Source: an uncultured Eggerthellaceae bacterium (lineage in GTDB: Bacteria > Actinomycetota > Coriobacteriia > Coriobacteriales > Eggerthellaceae). Taken from it: 47,800 nt of DNA. A program made the translations under genes and the position numbers. Positions within the stretch are counted from its first letter, which is position 1, and each line of letters starts with the position of its first letter. Positions 9,049 to 18,529 of this stretch are shown here, piece after piece. The stretch is taken from NCBI GenBank assembly GCA_903789415.1, contig CAIFEG010000016.1:1-47800 (forward strand). The letters run 5' to 3'. The notes under the pieces were generated by a model that made no database searches, was not told where the DNA came from, and saw only the letters and a list, made by a program, of their open reading frames with translations.

Positions 9049-10068
9049 ATGAATACGCTTTCCTTTTGCGTACCTTGTTATAATTCTGAGGCTTACATGG
9101 ATAAGTCCATCCAGTCATGCCTTGATGTTGGGGACAACATCGAAGTGATCATTGTCAATGACGGTTCAGTAGACGGTACCAGCAAAAAAGCTCATGAGTG
9201 GGAGAGTCGTTTTCCTGAAAAAGTTCATGTGGTAGATCAGGAAAATGCGGGTCATGGTGGAGCTGTCATGGCGGGTTTGCATGCAGCACACGGGCTCTAT
9301 TTCAAAGTTGTCGACTCCGATGATTGGCTTGACAGTAATGTCATGGCGAAAATCATGGATTACCTTGAAAGCCAAATGGAAATTCGCAATCCAACCGATT
9401 TGGTAATTGCAAACTATGTGTATGACAAAGTGCTCGAAGGCACCCATCAAACAATTCGCTACAAGAATGTGTTTCCTCAGGGGCGCCAATTTGGTTGGGA
9501 TGATATTGGCCACTTTAAACAAAGCCAATACTTGCTGATGCATTCGGTTATTTATCGTACCGAGCTGCTTCGCGAGTGCCACTTAGAACTTCCAAAACAT
9601 TGCTTTTATGTGGACAATATTTTTGTCTATGTGCCTTTGCCTCACGTCAAATCAATGTATTACTTTGATCTTGATATGTACCATTATTTCATTGGCAGGG
9701 AAGGGCAGTCAGTCGACGAAAAGACCATGCTTTCGCGCATCGACCAGCAGTTGCGCATCACGCGCATCATGATTGATGCCGTACAACTCCCCGATGGCGT
9801 ACCCAATCCTAAACTCGCTCGCTACATGCAAAACTATCTTTCAATGATGATGTGCATCTGCTCGGTGTTTTTGCGTATGCGCAAAAGCCCAGAGGACGAA
9901 GAGAAGCGTAGAGCGATTTGGGAGTACCTAAAAACACATAATCCCGGGTGCTACAAGGCAATAAGCCACAGTATTATCAACTACTTTACCAACTTGCCTC
10001 ATAGCTTTGGACGTGCCGTGGGGCTTGGCGGCTATCATATCGCTCAAAAGATTTTTAAATTCAATTAG
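9049..10068 (+). CDS. Family 2 glycosyltransferase
   Basis: The 339-residue protein has the GT-A fold signature of GT2: the N-terminal strand TLSFCVPCYNSEAYMDKS, then VIIVNDGSVDGT, then the metal/nucleotide site VVDSDDWLD. No membrane segment is obvious, so it is probably cytosolic or peripheral and transfers a sugar from a nucleotide donor to a wall or glycolipid acceptor; the sugar is unknown. The frame is open back to 8866, but those 61 residues lack GT2 similarity. I start at ATG 9049, with GGAAGGA 11 bases before it and AAAGG closer. The stop overlaps the end of the convergent dinB gene by four bases. Confidence 0.88.
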   Translation: MNTLSFCVPCYNSEAYMDKSIQSCLDVGDNIEVIIVNDGSVDGTSKKAHEWESRFPEKVHVVDQENAGHGGAVMAGLHAAHGLYFKVVDSDDWLDSNVMAKIMDYLESQMEIRNPTDLVIANYVYDKVLEGTHQTIRYKNVFPQGRQFGWDDIGHFKQSQYLLMHSVIYRTELLRECHLELPKHCFYVDNIFVYVPLPHVKSMYYFDLDMYHYFIGREGQSVDEKTMLSRIDQQLRITRIMIDAVQLPDGVPNPKLARYMQNYLSMMMCICSVFLRMRKSPEDEEKRRAIWEYLKTHNPGCYKAISHSIINYFTNLPHSFGRAVGLGGYHIAQKIFKFN

Positions 10069-11399
10069 CACGACTTCTTATAGTCGCTAGGGTTCTTTGG
10101 TGCGGTTCCGGTAAGGTTTTTGTTTGTCCTTATTTGATGCCCAAATTGAACGGCGTTTTCACCAAAACGATCACGAACAAGATCTGTTGCCTTTGAAAGT
10201 TCCTGCTTCTTTCTTTGGGACTCATTTATCTGGGAAGAGTCAGAGTCATCATCAAAATCAAAAAGAGATGTCTGAATTGGTTCGCCGGACTCCACAAAAT
10301 GAGAGGTAGCAATTCCAAGCAGTCGAATTTCTGTACCTACACTCCAAAGCTCAGGGAGAAGTTGCATGGCATATTTATGCAGCTCAAACTCATTGTTGGT
10401 TGGTGTGTGAAGCATTTGACGTGCTGTTCGAAAGTGCAGATCGTTATAGCGAATTTTGAGTGTCAGTGTTTGCGCATACAACTTGTTTTTTCGAAGGCGT
10501 CGCGCCACCTTATCACAGATTGTGCCGAGCGCCGCTTCCACATCCTTTTCCTCTGTCAGGTTTCGCGCAAAGCTCATCTCATTGCTTATTGATTTTGCTG
10601 GATCGCCTTTGGATATAAGATCGGTATCGCGTCCCGCGCATCGTGCACGCATGACCTCGGCGTTGATTCCAAACACACGCCTAAGTATATCTTCATCAGC
10701 ATGTACCACATCTCCAAGCGTGGCAATGCCATATTTTTTGAGTTCGGCTTGGGCAGCGGGGCCAATCCCACTCATTCTTGCGATGGGTAGCGGTGAAAGA
10801 AACGCCTGCTCGGTTCCTGGATACACGACGGTAAGACCTTGCGGTTTGTTCTGCTCAGATGCCGTTTTTGCAACCGCCTTGCTGATACCAAGGCCAATGG
10901 AACACGTAACGCCAAGTTGTTTTACTTCATCTTGTAAACGTTCAGCAATGCGAATAGGACTTTCTCGATTAATTCGCGTAGGTGAAACATCCAGAAATGC
11001 TTCGTCAATACTTACTTGTTGCAAAAAGGGGCTTTCATTGCGCATCAAATCCATAACAAGATTCGACATTTCTCGGTACCGTGAAAAATGCCCATGCGTC
11101 CATATCGCATGTGGGCATAATCTACGCGCTTGTGCAGACGGCATGGCACTGTGCACACCGAATGTACGTGCTTCGTAACTTGCCGTAGCGACAACTCCAC
11201 GTTTATCAGCATCACCTCCCACAATGACCGGTTTCCCACGCCATTCGGGGTGGTCTAATTGTTCTACAGAAGCAAAGAAGGCATCGAGATCAAGCAGAAG
11301 AATTGCCCGGCCATTCCACTCGCTTCCGGCGTCCACCGAATTGGTAAGATCGCTTACACAAGACTTTTTGATGTCGTTTTTATCGTGCATGGGGGACAT
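10065..11399 (-). CDS. dinB: DNA polymerase IV (Y-family)
   Basis: This is a translesion polymerase of 444 residues. The catalytic motifs are clear: LLLDLDAFFASVEQ near residues 34-47, the steric-gate and fingers region with SYEARTFGVHSAMP, and QVSIDEAFLDVSP with the paired acidic residues. A helix-hairpin-helix (MSGIGPAAQAELKKYGI) and the little-finger domain follow. QTSLFDF at about residue 378 fits a beta-clamp binding motif, but it is followed by some 60 further residues rather than ending the protein. AAGGA lies seven bases before the ATG. I see no CGAAC-N4-GTTCG box upstream, so LexA control is not supported here. It is divergent from the aminotransferase-like gene. Confidence 0.96.
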   Translation of the reverse strand: MSPMHDKNDIKKSCVSDLTNSVDAGSEWNGRAILLLDLDAFFASVEQLDHPEWRGKPVIVGGDADKRGVVATASYEARTFGVHSAMPSAQARRLCPHAIWTHGHFSRYREMSNLVMDLMRNESPFLQQVSIDEAFLDVSPTRINRESPIRIAERLQDEVKQLGVTCSIGLGISKAVAKTASEQNKPQGLTVVYPGTEQAFLSPLPIARMSGIGPAAQAELKKYGIATLGDVVHADEDILRRVFGINAEVMRARCAGRDTDLISKGDPAKSISNEMSFARNLTEEKDVEAALGTICDKVARRLRKNKLYAQTLTLKIRYNDLHFRTARQMLHTPTNNEFELHKYAMQLLPELWSVGTEIRLLGIATSHFVESGEPIQTSLFDFDDDSDSSQINESQRKKQELSKATDLVRDRFGENAVQFGHQIRTNKNLTGTAPKNPSDYKKSC

Positions 11400-11518
11400 T
11401 TTCTCATCCTTGTTTCTATTTACCGATATTTATCCATACATGAATGATGGTTGTCTGTGATAGGATAAAGCTCGCTGACTATATTTTGTATCACGAATCT
11501 CTAAAGGATGTTTCACAA

Positions 11519-12661
11519 ATGGGGCTTCGGCTAACACATGGACATGTTCCACCTTTTCGCAAGGCTGAACGTATTGTGCCTAAAGCTCCCATTACGCTTC
11601 CTTATGACATGCGCCATGAAATGACATGGTACGATTTCACAAACAAATCCAATCCTTTAGGGGCACCTAAAGAAATTGTTCGTTCTATGCAAGATTCATT
11701 GGTATCAAGAGAACTGAGTTATTCTCCTGATCCCCAGGGGCATCAGCTTCGTCACATGCTTTCGATGAAGTTGAATATTCCTGAGAAGTATATTCTGGTT
11801 GGAAATTCTCCCACACAACTCATGCGACTTGCAGCAGAGGCATTCCCCCCAAGTAAGGTTGCCATTCCTGTTCCGTGTCCTGCGTCGTACTTTAATTCGA
11901 TGAAGCTTGCGGGGCATTCCGTTGTTTCTTTGCAAATGCAATCAACATTTGCGACACCTCAAGTCTATGCGGCAAATGAAACGATTGGTGACTTCAATGC
12001 GGCAATCATAGGGAATCCTTCAATTCCCGCTTCTCGTTTTAGTACCAGGAAAACAGTCATGCATTACGCCGATGTGTGTGATTGGGTTATGGTTGATGAA
12101 TCGTACTTTGATCTTTCTTATTCGGGCGAAAGCATGATTTCGCTCATTAATAAATACAAAAATGTAATGGTACTGCGGAGTATTTCCGCGACATACGGAA
12201 TGCCTGGTGTTCCTATTGCATACATGGTTGCTTCCGAAGAGATTATTTCGCATATCAAAGAATTTTTCGATGGCTCATCAAATACGATGTTCTCTGAAGT
12301 TATTTCAGACTTTTTGAGAAACGATCACATATATATGGAACATACCCACGACTTGATGGACTCAGAAATACCGTGGCTTCATTCGATGCTCTCTAAAGTT
12401 CCTCAAATGGAAACATTTGCTCCTGATGGGAACTTTATTTTATGCAAGTATGACCCCGATCCATCCCTGTACCTTGGCGCAAAATCTTGCAATGATCTTT
12501 TGCATAAGCTTCAACTCAAAGGATTCTTACTTCAGAATCTTCAAGGATGGCCTGGACTTCCAGGAAAAGGATACTTCAGCGTTGCGGTTCGTACCCGAGA
12601 AGAAAATGAAGCATTGATTCAAGCGATGCGCTCGACCGTCGTTGTCGAAATGCATCTTTAA
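11519..12661 (+). CDS. Aminotransferase-fold (HisC/CobD-like) protein lacking the PLP lysine
   Basis: This 380-residue protein follows the fold-type I class I/II aminotransferase pattern, closest in layout to histidinol-phosphate aminotransferase or CobD. FTNKSNPLG, the Asn position in GNPSIP and the Asp-Tyr motif VMVDESYFDLSY are retained. At the Schiff-base site, where relatives read S-K-x-[YF]-x-x-x-G-x-R-x-G, this protein reads RSISATYGMPGVPIAY. The lysine is thus Ala and the next conserved Arg is Pro. The C-terminal substrate Arg is also changed (GYFSVAVRTREEN, Ser in its place). The frame is otherwise intact, which suggests a maintained non-catalytic protein. I start at ATG 11519, with AAAGGA ten bases before it; an upstream ATG at 11444 has no site. 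Confidence 0.8.
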   Translation: MGLRLTHGHVPPFRKAERIVPKAPITLPYDMRHEMTWYDFTNKSNPLGAPKEIVRSMQDSLVSRELSYSPDPQGHQLRHMLSMKLNIPEKYILVGNSPTQLMRLAAEAFPPSKVAIPVPCPASYFNSMKLAGHSVVSLQMQSTFATPQVYAANETIGDFNAAIIGNPSIPASRFSTRKTVMHYADVCDWVMVDESYFDLSYSGESMISLINKYKNVMVLRSISATYGMPGVPIAYMVASEEIISHIKEFFDGSSNTMFSEVISDFLRNDHIYMEHTHDLMDSEIPWLHSMLSKVPQMETFAPDGNFILCKYDPDPSLYLGAKSCNDLLHKLQLKGFLLQNLQGWPGLPGKGYFSVAVRTREENEALIQAMRSTVVVEMHL

Positions 12662-12950
12662 GATTTCACCTGCCTCGTTCGATCCATTGCGCATACAGTT
12701 CACAAAACATCTCAATTTTTTCTCATGATCTTGGATTTCCAATTTTAAAAAGCTTTCGATCCGTATAAAACCGATGAGACAAAGTATGCGTTCCTATTTG
12801 TAATTTCTCGGGTATTTTTGCTGGTCGGGTGAATTATAGACAAGCGTTCTATAATAAACATACATTTTTTGGCATAATCTACGCGACATGGGATAACCAT
12901 TAAATGCAAGAGAGAAAAAGATCTATTTGTACATACGAAAGGAGTAGGGT

Positions 12951-15773
12951 ATGGCCAACAGCTATAAGTCATCAATGAACTTGCCGAAGACCGATTTCCC
13001 AATGAGGGCTCATTTACCTGAAAAAGAGCCTAAAACATTACAATGGTGGTTCGACAACGACATTTATGGAAAGCTGGTCAAACAGAATGAAGGGCATCCA
13101 TCTTTCATTCTGCATGATGGTCCTCCGTACGCAAACGGTCCTATTCACATTGGTCATGCGTTCAACAAGATCCTCAAGGATTTTGTAGTAAAAAGCCATG
13201 CAATGCGTGGATATTATGCACCCTATGTTCCCGGCTGGGATTGCCATGGTCAACCGATCGAGCACATGGTTGAAGAAAAGCTTGGCCCGGAAAAGATGAA
13301 GAAGACAAGCAAGACGGAAATCCGTCGTCTTTGTCATGAGTGGGCTGAAAAATATATCAACATTCAGCGTGATGGTTTCAAGCGTTTAGGTGTCAATGGG
13401 GACTGGGATCATCCATATCTCACGTTCCAACATGATAACGAGGCCGCCTGCATCGAAATTTTCAAGAAAATGTACGAAAAGGGCATGATTTATCATGGTC
13501 GTAAACCCGTACATTGGTGCACCCATTGCCACACCGCATTAGCTGAAGCGGAAATTGAATATGCTGATATCGAAAGCCCTTCTCTGTATGTCGCTTTTAA
13601 GATGTGCTCTACACCAGAACCTTTCGAAAAAGCAGGAGTAACCGATCCTTGGGTGGCGATTTGGACAACGACACCGTGGACGCTACCTGCTAATAGTGGC
13701 GTGTGCTTGTCGCCTAACGAGGACTACGTCATGGTCAAGGCTGCAGGTAAAACCCTGGTTATGGCTCAAAAATTAGTTGAATCCGTCACTGAGACGGTCG
13801 GCTGGGATACCTATGAAGTCGTGAAGGACTCCTCCGGAGAACCAGTGACCATGAAGGGCCGCGATTTTGAAGGCATCCAATACATTTGCCCGGTTCGTCA
13901 AGATCGCTTGGGAAAATTCATTTATGCCGATTACGTCAGCATGGATACCGGTACCGGATGCGTTCATACCGCTCCTGGTCATGGTCAAGACGACTATGTT
14001 GCGGGTGAAAAATTTGGTCTAGAAATGTATATGCCCGTTGACGATGACGGCGTTTTAACCGAAGAAGCTGGTCGTTTTGCAGGACTTTCAACCGACGAAG
14101 CGAATCCTGCCATCACAAAATGGCTCGACGAGGAGGGAGTACTTCTCGCCGCAAAGACGATCACGCACAGTTATCCTCATTGTTGGCGTTGCAAGAACCC
14201 CGTCATTTTCCGTGCGACACCACAATGGTTTGTTTCTATGGACAAAACGAATCTTCGCGGAGAAGCACTCGATCAGATTCACAACCATGTACACTTCATT
14301 CCTGACTGGGCGCAAAATCGCATCGGTTCGATGGTTGCCGATCGCCCGGATTGGTGCATTAGTCGTCAGCGCAATTGGGGTGTACCAATTCCTGTTTTCC
14401 ATTGCGAAAAATGTGGAAAGATCATTTGCACGCCTGAAACCCTTGATGCAGTTATCAAGTTGTTCCAGGAAAAGGGTTCAGATGCATGGTTTACCGAAGA
14501 TCCAAAAGAATACCTCCCCGAAGGTACCGTTTGCCCCGATTGTGGAAGTGACGAACTCAGCCCAGAATCTGACATTTTGGATGTTTGGTGGGAATCTGGC
14601 GTTACCCATACGGGTGTATTGAAGAAACGTCCCGAGCTCCATTTCCCTGCGGATATGTACCTGGAGGGCTCTGATCAACATCGCGGATGGTTCCAGTCAA
14701 GCTTGCTTACCAGTGTTGGTGCATACGATCGTGCTCCATACAAATCGGTTATGCATTGCGGGTTTATTATGGACGGTCAAGGCCGCAAGATGTCAAAGAG
14801 CTTAGGCAATGGCGTCGACCCTGCCGATGTTGAGAAGAAATATGGCGCAGATGTCCTGCGTTTGTGGGTTGCATCCGTTGATTTCTCGCACGACGTGAAT
14901 ATTTCAGATGAGATCTTAAAACGCACGAGTGATGCATATCGTAAGTTCCGTGGTACGTTCCGCTTCTTGCTGGGAAACCTTGAAGATTTTGATCAAGAAA
15001 CCGATGCCGTCGCTTGGAATGACTTAGAGCCACTGGATAAGTGGATGATGGTTCGCCTCCAACAGGTCTTCAACGATGTTGATCAGGCTTACGAAGAGTA
15101 TCACTATCATGAAGTCTACCGTGCCTTGTATGACTTTGTGGTCAATGACCTTTCGGCGCTTTACATGGATGTTTGCAAAGATCGTCTGTATTGTGAAAAT
15201 ATCACCTCTCCACGTCGTCGTGCGGCGCAAACCGTATTGATGAATGTGCTTGATGTGCTTGTACGTTTACTCACACCAATTTTGAGTTTCACCACTGAAG
15301 AGGTTTGGCAGCACTATCCACATGCAGCACGTGAAAAGGAAAATCATCCAATTTCCGTACAGCTTGCTGGCTGGCCAACTCCAGATACTTTTGTTCCGGT
15401 CGTGCCAGACGGTGCTGATGCAGATGCAAAGGTATTCGATAAAGTTCTTGACGCTCGTCGTGTCGTAAACAAAGCACTTGAAGATGCAAGGACTGAAGGC
15501 GTCATCAACAAGAGCCAAGAGGCTGCCGTAGCACTCAATGCACCTGATGATGAACTTGCAGCTCTTAAGAGTATCGGAGAAAAAGATCTATCTGAGCTTT
15601 TCATCAGTGGTCCGGTCACCCTTGGCAAAGCTGACGAAATTTCTTGTCAGATTACTCATACCGATCTCGAAAAGTGCCCACGTTGTTGGAATTATCGTAA
15701 GCTGGGTGGCAATCCGAATCATCCAGATGTATGCGAGCGCTGCGGCAATGTGCTCGATCTTGAGGAACAATAG
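12951..15773 (+). CDS. ileS: Isoleucyl-tRNA synthetase
   Basis: This class I synthetase charges tRNA-Ile. The 940-residue protein shows the HIGH motif in GPIHIGHAFNKIL at residues 63-75, the KMSKS loop in GRKMSKSLGNGVDP near 613, the CP1 editing domain with TTPWTLPANSGV, and the C-terminal zinc finger with cysteines at 909, 912, 928 and 931 (CPRCW, CERCG). The retained bacterial-type zinc finger and the length indicate the bacterial (IleS1) form. AAAGGAG lies nine bases before the ATG. The 289-base leader holds a perfect 8-bp hairpin (12833-12840 with 12848-12855, overlapping a TATAAT) but no T-box sequence. lspA follows after 14 bases. Confidence 0.98.
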   Translation: MANSYKSSMNLPKTDFPMRAHLPEKEPKTLQWWFDNDIYGKLVKQNEGHPSFILHDGPPYANGPIHIGHAFNKILKDFVVKSHAMRGYYAPYVPGWDCHGQPIEHMVEEKLGPEKMKKTSKTEIRRLCHEWAEKYINIQRDGFKRLGVNGDWDHPYLTFQHDNEAACIEIFKKMYEKGMIYHGRKPVHWCTHCHTALAEAEIEYADIESPSLYVAFKMCSTPEPFEKAGVTDPWVAIWTTTPWTLPANSGVCLSPNEDYVMVKAAGKTLVMAQKLVESVTETVGWDTYEVVKDSSGEPVTMKGRDFEGIQYICPVRQDRLGKFIYADYVSMDTGTGCVHTAPGHGQDDYVAGEKFGLEMYMPVDDDGVLTEEAGRFAGLSTDEANPAITKWLDEEGVLLAAKTITHSYPHCWRCKNPVIFRATPQWFVSMDKTNLRGEALDQIHNHVHFIPDWAQNRIGSMVADRPDWCISRQRNWGVPIPVFHCEKCGKIICTPETLDAVIKLFQEKGSDAWFTEDPKEYLPEGTVCPDCGSDELSPESDILDVWWESGVTHTGVLKKRPELHFPADMYLEGSDQHRGWFQSSLLTSVGAYDRAPYKSVMHCGFIMDGQGRKMSKSLGNGVDPADVEKKYGADVLRLWVASVDFSHDVNISDEILKRTSDAYRKFRGTFRFLLGNLEDFDQETDAVAWNDLEPLDKWMMVRLQQVFNDVDQAYEEYHYHEVYRALYDFVVNDLSALYMDVCKDRLYCENITSPRRRAAQTVLMNVLDVLVRLLTPILSFTTEEVWQHYPHAAREKENHPISVQLAGWPTPDTFVPVVPDGADADAKVFDKVLDARRVVNKALEDARTEGVINKSQEAAVALNAPDDELAALKSIGEKDLSELFISGPVTLGKADEISCQITHTDLEKCPRCWNYRKLGGNPNHPDVCERCGNVLDLEEQ

Positions 15774-15787
15774 TTCACCTGAGCAAC

Positions 15788-16312
15788 GTGGCCGAACCTC
15801 ACGACATACCAAAGAGTACGAAATCAAGGAACAGCACAAAGCACAGAACAGGAAAAACTATCCTGTTCTGTGTTCTTGCGTGTGTGTGGTGGATCTTCGA
15901 TCGTATGACGAAATTGGCAATGGATGTCCATTCGGTAGGCTCCATCATTTCGTTTAATGTTCTAGGACTTTTTAATTTCCAACTCGTGCACAACACGGGA
16001 GCTGCATGGGGCATCCTGTCCAATTCAACGGCAGTACTTGGATGGTTTAGCATCGTTGTCAGTGTTGCAATTGTCATTTGGTTGTTCGCCTATCGAAAAC
16101 AGAAGGCTTCCTGGCTCGAAGTTATCTCCCTTGCACTCGTGTGTGCAGGGGGACTCGGAAATGCTTTTGACAGGCTCGTCAACGGATATGTGGTCGATTT
16201 TATCGCCTGCAACTTTATTGATTTTCCTGTATTCAACATAGCCGACGTTGGCGTCACCGTCGGAGTAGTGCTGCTCTGTATTGCACTTTTTTGCGAAAGT
16301 TCTCATTCATAG
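15788..16312 (+). CDS. lspA: Lipoprotein signal peptidase (signal peptidase II)
   Basis: This membrane aspartic protease removes prolipoprotein signal peptides. The 174 residues carry four hydrophobic segments and all family motifs: FQLVHNTGAAWG (65-75), GGLGNAFDRL with catalytic Asp128, VVDFI, and FPVFNIADVG with catalytic Asp153. The N-terminal 23 residues are hydrophilic and basic, longer than usual. The GTG start has only a weak upstream site (GAGGAAC is about 20 bases away), so the true start could lie a little downstream; no in-frame ATG precedes the first membrane helix. The ileS-lspA-rluD order with short gaps suggests one operon. Confidence 0.93.
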   Translation: MAEPHDIPKSTKSRNSTKHRTGKTILFCVLACVWWIFDRMTKLAMDVHSVGSIISFNVLGLFNFQLVHNTGAAWGILSNSTAVLGWFSIVVSVAIVIWLFAYRKQKASWLEVISLALVCAGGLGNAFDRLVNGYVVDFIACNFIDFPVFNIADVGVTVGVVLLCIALFCESSHS

Positions 16313-16335
16313 ACAAAAGCGAAAGGAGAGTTTCA

Positions 16336-17379
16336 TTGGGGAGAACACTTTCATGTGAAGTACGTCCTGAAGATGTCGGTTCGCGTCTCGATGTATTTCT
16401 TGCTAACAGAAATTGTTATGCAAGTCGCTCCGAAGCAGTCAGATATATCGAAGACGGAAAAGTGTTCGTCAACGGAAAAGTTGTCGATAAAAAGACCCCA
16501 ATCAAACTTTTCGATACGATCGTCTACGAAGAGGCGCCCAAGGTAAAACATATACCCATGGTGGGGCAAAACATTCCCCTCGATATACGCTATGATGACC
16601 CATACATGCTGGTGATAAGCAAACAAGCTGGTCTTTGTGTGCATCCTTCGGGTCAGCATGAAGATCATACCTTGGTAAACGCGCTTATTTATAGATACGG
16701 GCGCGACCATCTGGCACATGTACAAGGCGATGATCGCCCCGGTATTGTCCATCGTCTTGATATGTATACAAGCGGACTTATGATGTGTGCAAAGCAAGAT
16801 ACATGCGGAGATGCACTCCAAGAGGCCATCAGATTAAAGCAAATCGATCGGCGCTATCTCACCTTAGTGCACGGCAACATTGCTCATGATACGGGGTTAA
16901 TAGATGAGCCCATTACTCGTGATGAATCAAATCGTTTCAAAATGAGAGTAGGGGATGGTCCAAAATCACGCGGGGCCATAACGACGTTTAACGTGCTTGA
17001 GCGGTTTGCTGCAGGGCCCAAAGATGATGGGTATACGCTTCTCGAATGCAAATTATTTACGGGACGTACGCATCAAATTCGTGTCCATATGCATTTCATT
17101 GGGCATTGCTGCGTGGGCGATCCCATGTATGGTTCGGGAGATGCAAAACAACAACTTGGAGTGACCAGGCAATTTTTGCACTCATATAGTTTGAATTTTG
17201 AGCACCCCATAACCCATGAACACCTTTCATTTTTGGATTCGTGGCCACCAGATCTCGCAAAGGCAATGAAGGACATCTCAGATAGAAGCTTAGGTCGTAC
17301 ACAGGCGGGCGAAGAAATTCTTACGAAACTTGCCCATGCACCTCACCAAAGCAAGGATATTCAGCTCGATTCGGTCTAA
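16336..17379 (+). CDS. RluA/RluD-family pseudouridine synthase
   Basis: The 347-residue enzyme converts specific uridines in RNA, probably large-subunit rRNA, to pseudouridine. An S4-like RNA-binding domain (residues 10-65, GSRLDVFLA to KVFVNGKVVDKKTP) precedes the catalytic domain with PGIVHRLDMYTSGLM. Asp142 is the expected catalytic residue, and the usual Lys-Asp after it is Met-Tyr here. TGRTHQIRVHM is the second signature. TTG 16336 is chosen because AAAGGAGAG ends five bases before it; the upstream in-frame ATG 16291 lies inside lspA. The lspA-rluD neighbourhood is common in bacteria. Confidence 0.93.
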   Translation: MGRTLSCEVRPEDVGSRLDVFLANRNCYASRSEAVRYIEDGKVFVNGKVVDKKTPIKLFDTIVYEEAPKVKHIPMVGQNIPLDIRYDDPYMLVISKQAGLCVHPSGQHEDHTLVNALIYRYGRDHLAHVQGDDRPGIVHRLDMYTSGLMMCAKQDTCGDALQEAIRLKQIDRRYLTLVHGNIAHDTGLIDEPITRDESNRFKMRVGDGPKSRGAITTFNVLERFAAGPKDDGYTLLECKLFTGRTHQIRVHMHFIGHCCVGDPMYGSGDAKQQLGVTRQFLHSYSLNFEHPITHEHLSFLDSWPPDLAKAMKDISDRSLGRTQAGEEILTKLAHAPHQSKDIQLDSV

Positions 17380-17450
17380 TTTCAAGCATTTCGCTTAAAT
17401 AACGGATAGAATAGGTCCTGATTTTTACCACAAGGAAGGAATTATTCAAC

Positions 17451-18455
17451 ATGCAAGACAACAAGCTTGGAATAATTCTAGGCAATACAGGAACTCCCGC
17501 GTCTCCGAAACCCGATGACGTAGAGGCATATTTACGAAAATTTCTGATGGATCCGTATATCCGGCCCTTACCGAAATTCTTTTGGAAATACTTACTGAAC
17601 AACAAAATTTTACCGAAACGCAAATATGCATCGGGCGCAAAATATGAAGAAATCTGGACACCGCAAGGCTCTCCACTAGTCATATATCAGGGAAATCTCG
17701 CAACCAAATTAGAAAAAGCGATTCATACATTAGCAGAAAACGGAAAAGCACCCTCTGGAGTATTAGTTCGCAGTGCCATGTCGTATTCAGAACCGAGTTT
17801 TGACACAGTTCTCAAGGAATTTAAAGAGAAGGGCATTTCCGAAATTATCCTGATCCCTCTCTATCCACAAAGTAATTTCAGTTCAACCATGGCAGTCGTG
17901 GATATGTTCCATCAAACGCTTGAGCCTATGCAATGGAACCCAAATGTCCAGATTATCGACCATTATTACCAACATCATGAATACATTGATGCAATCGTAA
18001 GCTCAATACGCCACGCGGGTTTTGATCCATCCAGCAATGATCGCCTCATGATGACATTTCACTCTATTCCCCTAAAAGACATAAAGCATGGGGATACCTA
18101 CCCAGAGCAGACTGATCAAACTCACATTGCCGTTGCAGAAAAACTCGGGATGAAGCCTGAAGAAATTGGCTATGGATACCAATCTGTGTTTGGAGGCCAT
18201 CCCGAGCAGTGGCTTGGTCCTCTTACTCGTGATATTTTGGCTTCTTGGGCAGACCAACAATTTGGCCGTGTTTTTTTCATCCTTCCGGGGTTCTCAATTG
18301 ATTGCCTTGAAACAATCTATGATGTAAATCACGATTTCACGTCGGTACTTCAACAGGGCGAAAGCAAACATGAAGTTACGCGTATTCCATGTTTAAACGA
18401 CAGTGATGATCACGTTAAAATCATGCTTGCCGCACTTAAGTCTTATTTTGATTAA
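17451..18455 (+). CDS. hemH: Ferrochelatase family protein
   Basis: The 334-residue protein has the ferrochelatase layout. GIILGNTGTP lies at the N terminus, EIILIPLYPQ-SNFSSTMAVVD in the middle, the metal-site histidine in MTFHSIP (His204), and a conserved glutamate in DCLETIYDV (Glu287). In Actinomycetota this family usually inserts iron into coproporphyrin III rather than protoporphyrin IX; the substrate here is not proven. No other haem gene is in the window, which is notable for an anaerobe. AAGGAAGG lies nine or ten bases upstream of the ATG. It is a separate unit between rluD and coaBC. Confidence 0.9.
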   Translation: MQDNKLGIILGNTGTPASPKPDDVEAYLRKFLMDPYIRPLPKFFWKYLLNNKILPKRKYASGAKYEEIWTPQGSPLVIYQGNLATKLEKAIHTLAENGKAPSGVLVRSAMSYSEPSFDTVLKEFKEKGISEIILIPLYPQSNFSSTMAVVDMFHQTLEPMQWNPNVQIIDHYYQHHEYIDAIVSSIRHAGFDPSSNDRLMMTFHSIPLKDIKHGDTYPEQTDQTHIAVAEKLGMKPEEIGYGYQSVFGGHPEQWLGPLTRDILASWADQQFGRVFFILPGFSIDCLETIYDVNHDFTSVLQQGESKHEVTRIPCLNDSDDHVKIMLAALKSYFD

Positions 18456-18529
18456 AGAGTTGTATCTAAATTCTTGATTTAATCTAAGCTTTTAACAGAG
18501 TTTTAGACTTACACAGAGGGGTTCCTTCT

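Noticed and set aside
12662-12950. Possible T-box leader before ileS, as in many actinobacterial ileS genes.
   Set aside because: I could not find the T-box consensus or a specifier-loop arrangement. Only an 8-bp hairpin overlapping TATAAT is clear.
14077-14622. A 181-codon open frame inside ileS.
   Set aside because: It overlaps highly conserved IleRS sequence in another frame and has no ribosome-binding site.
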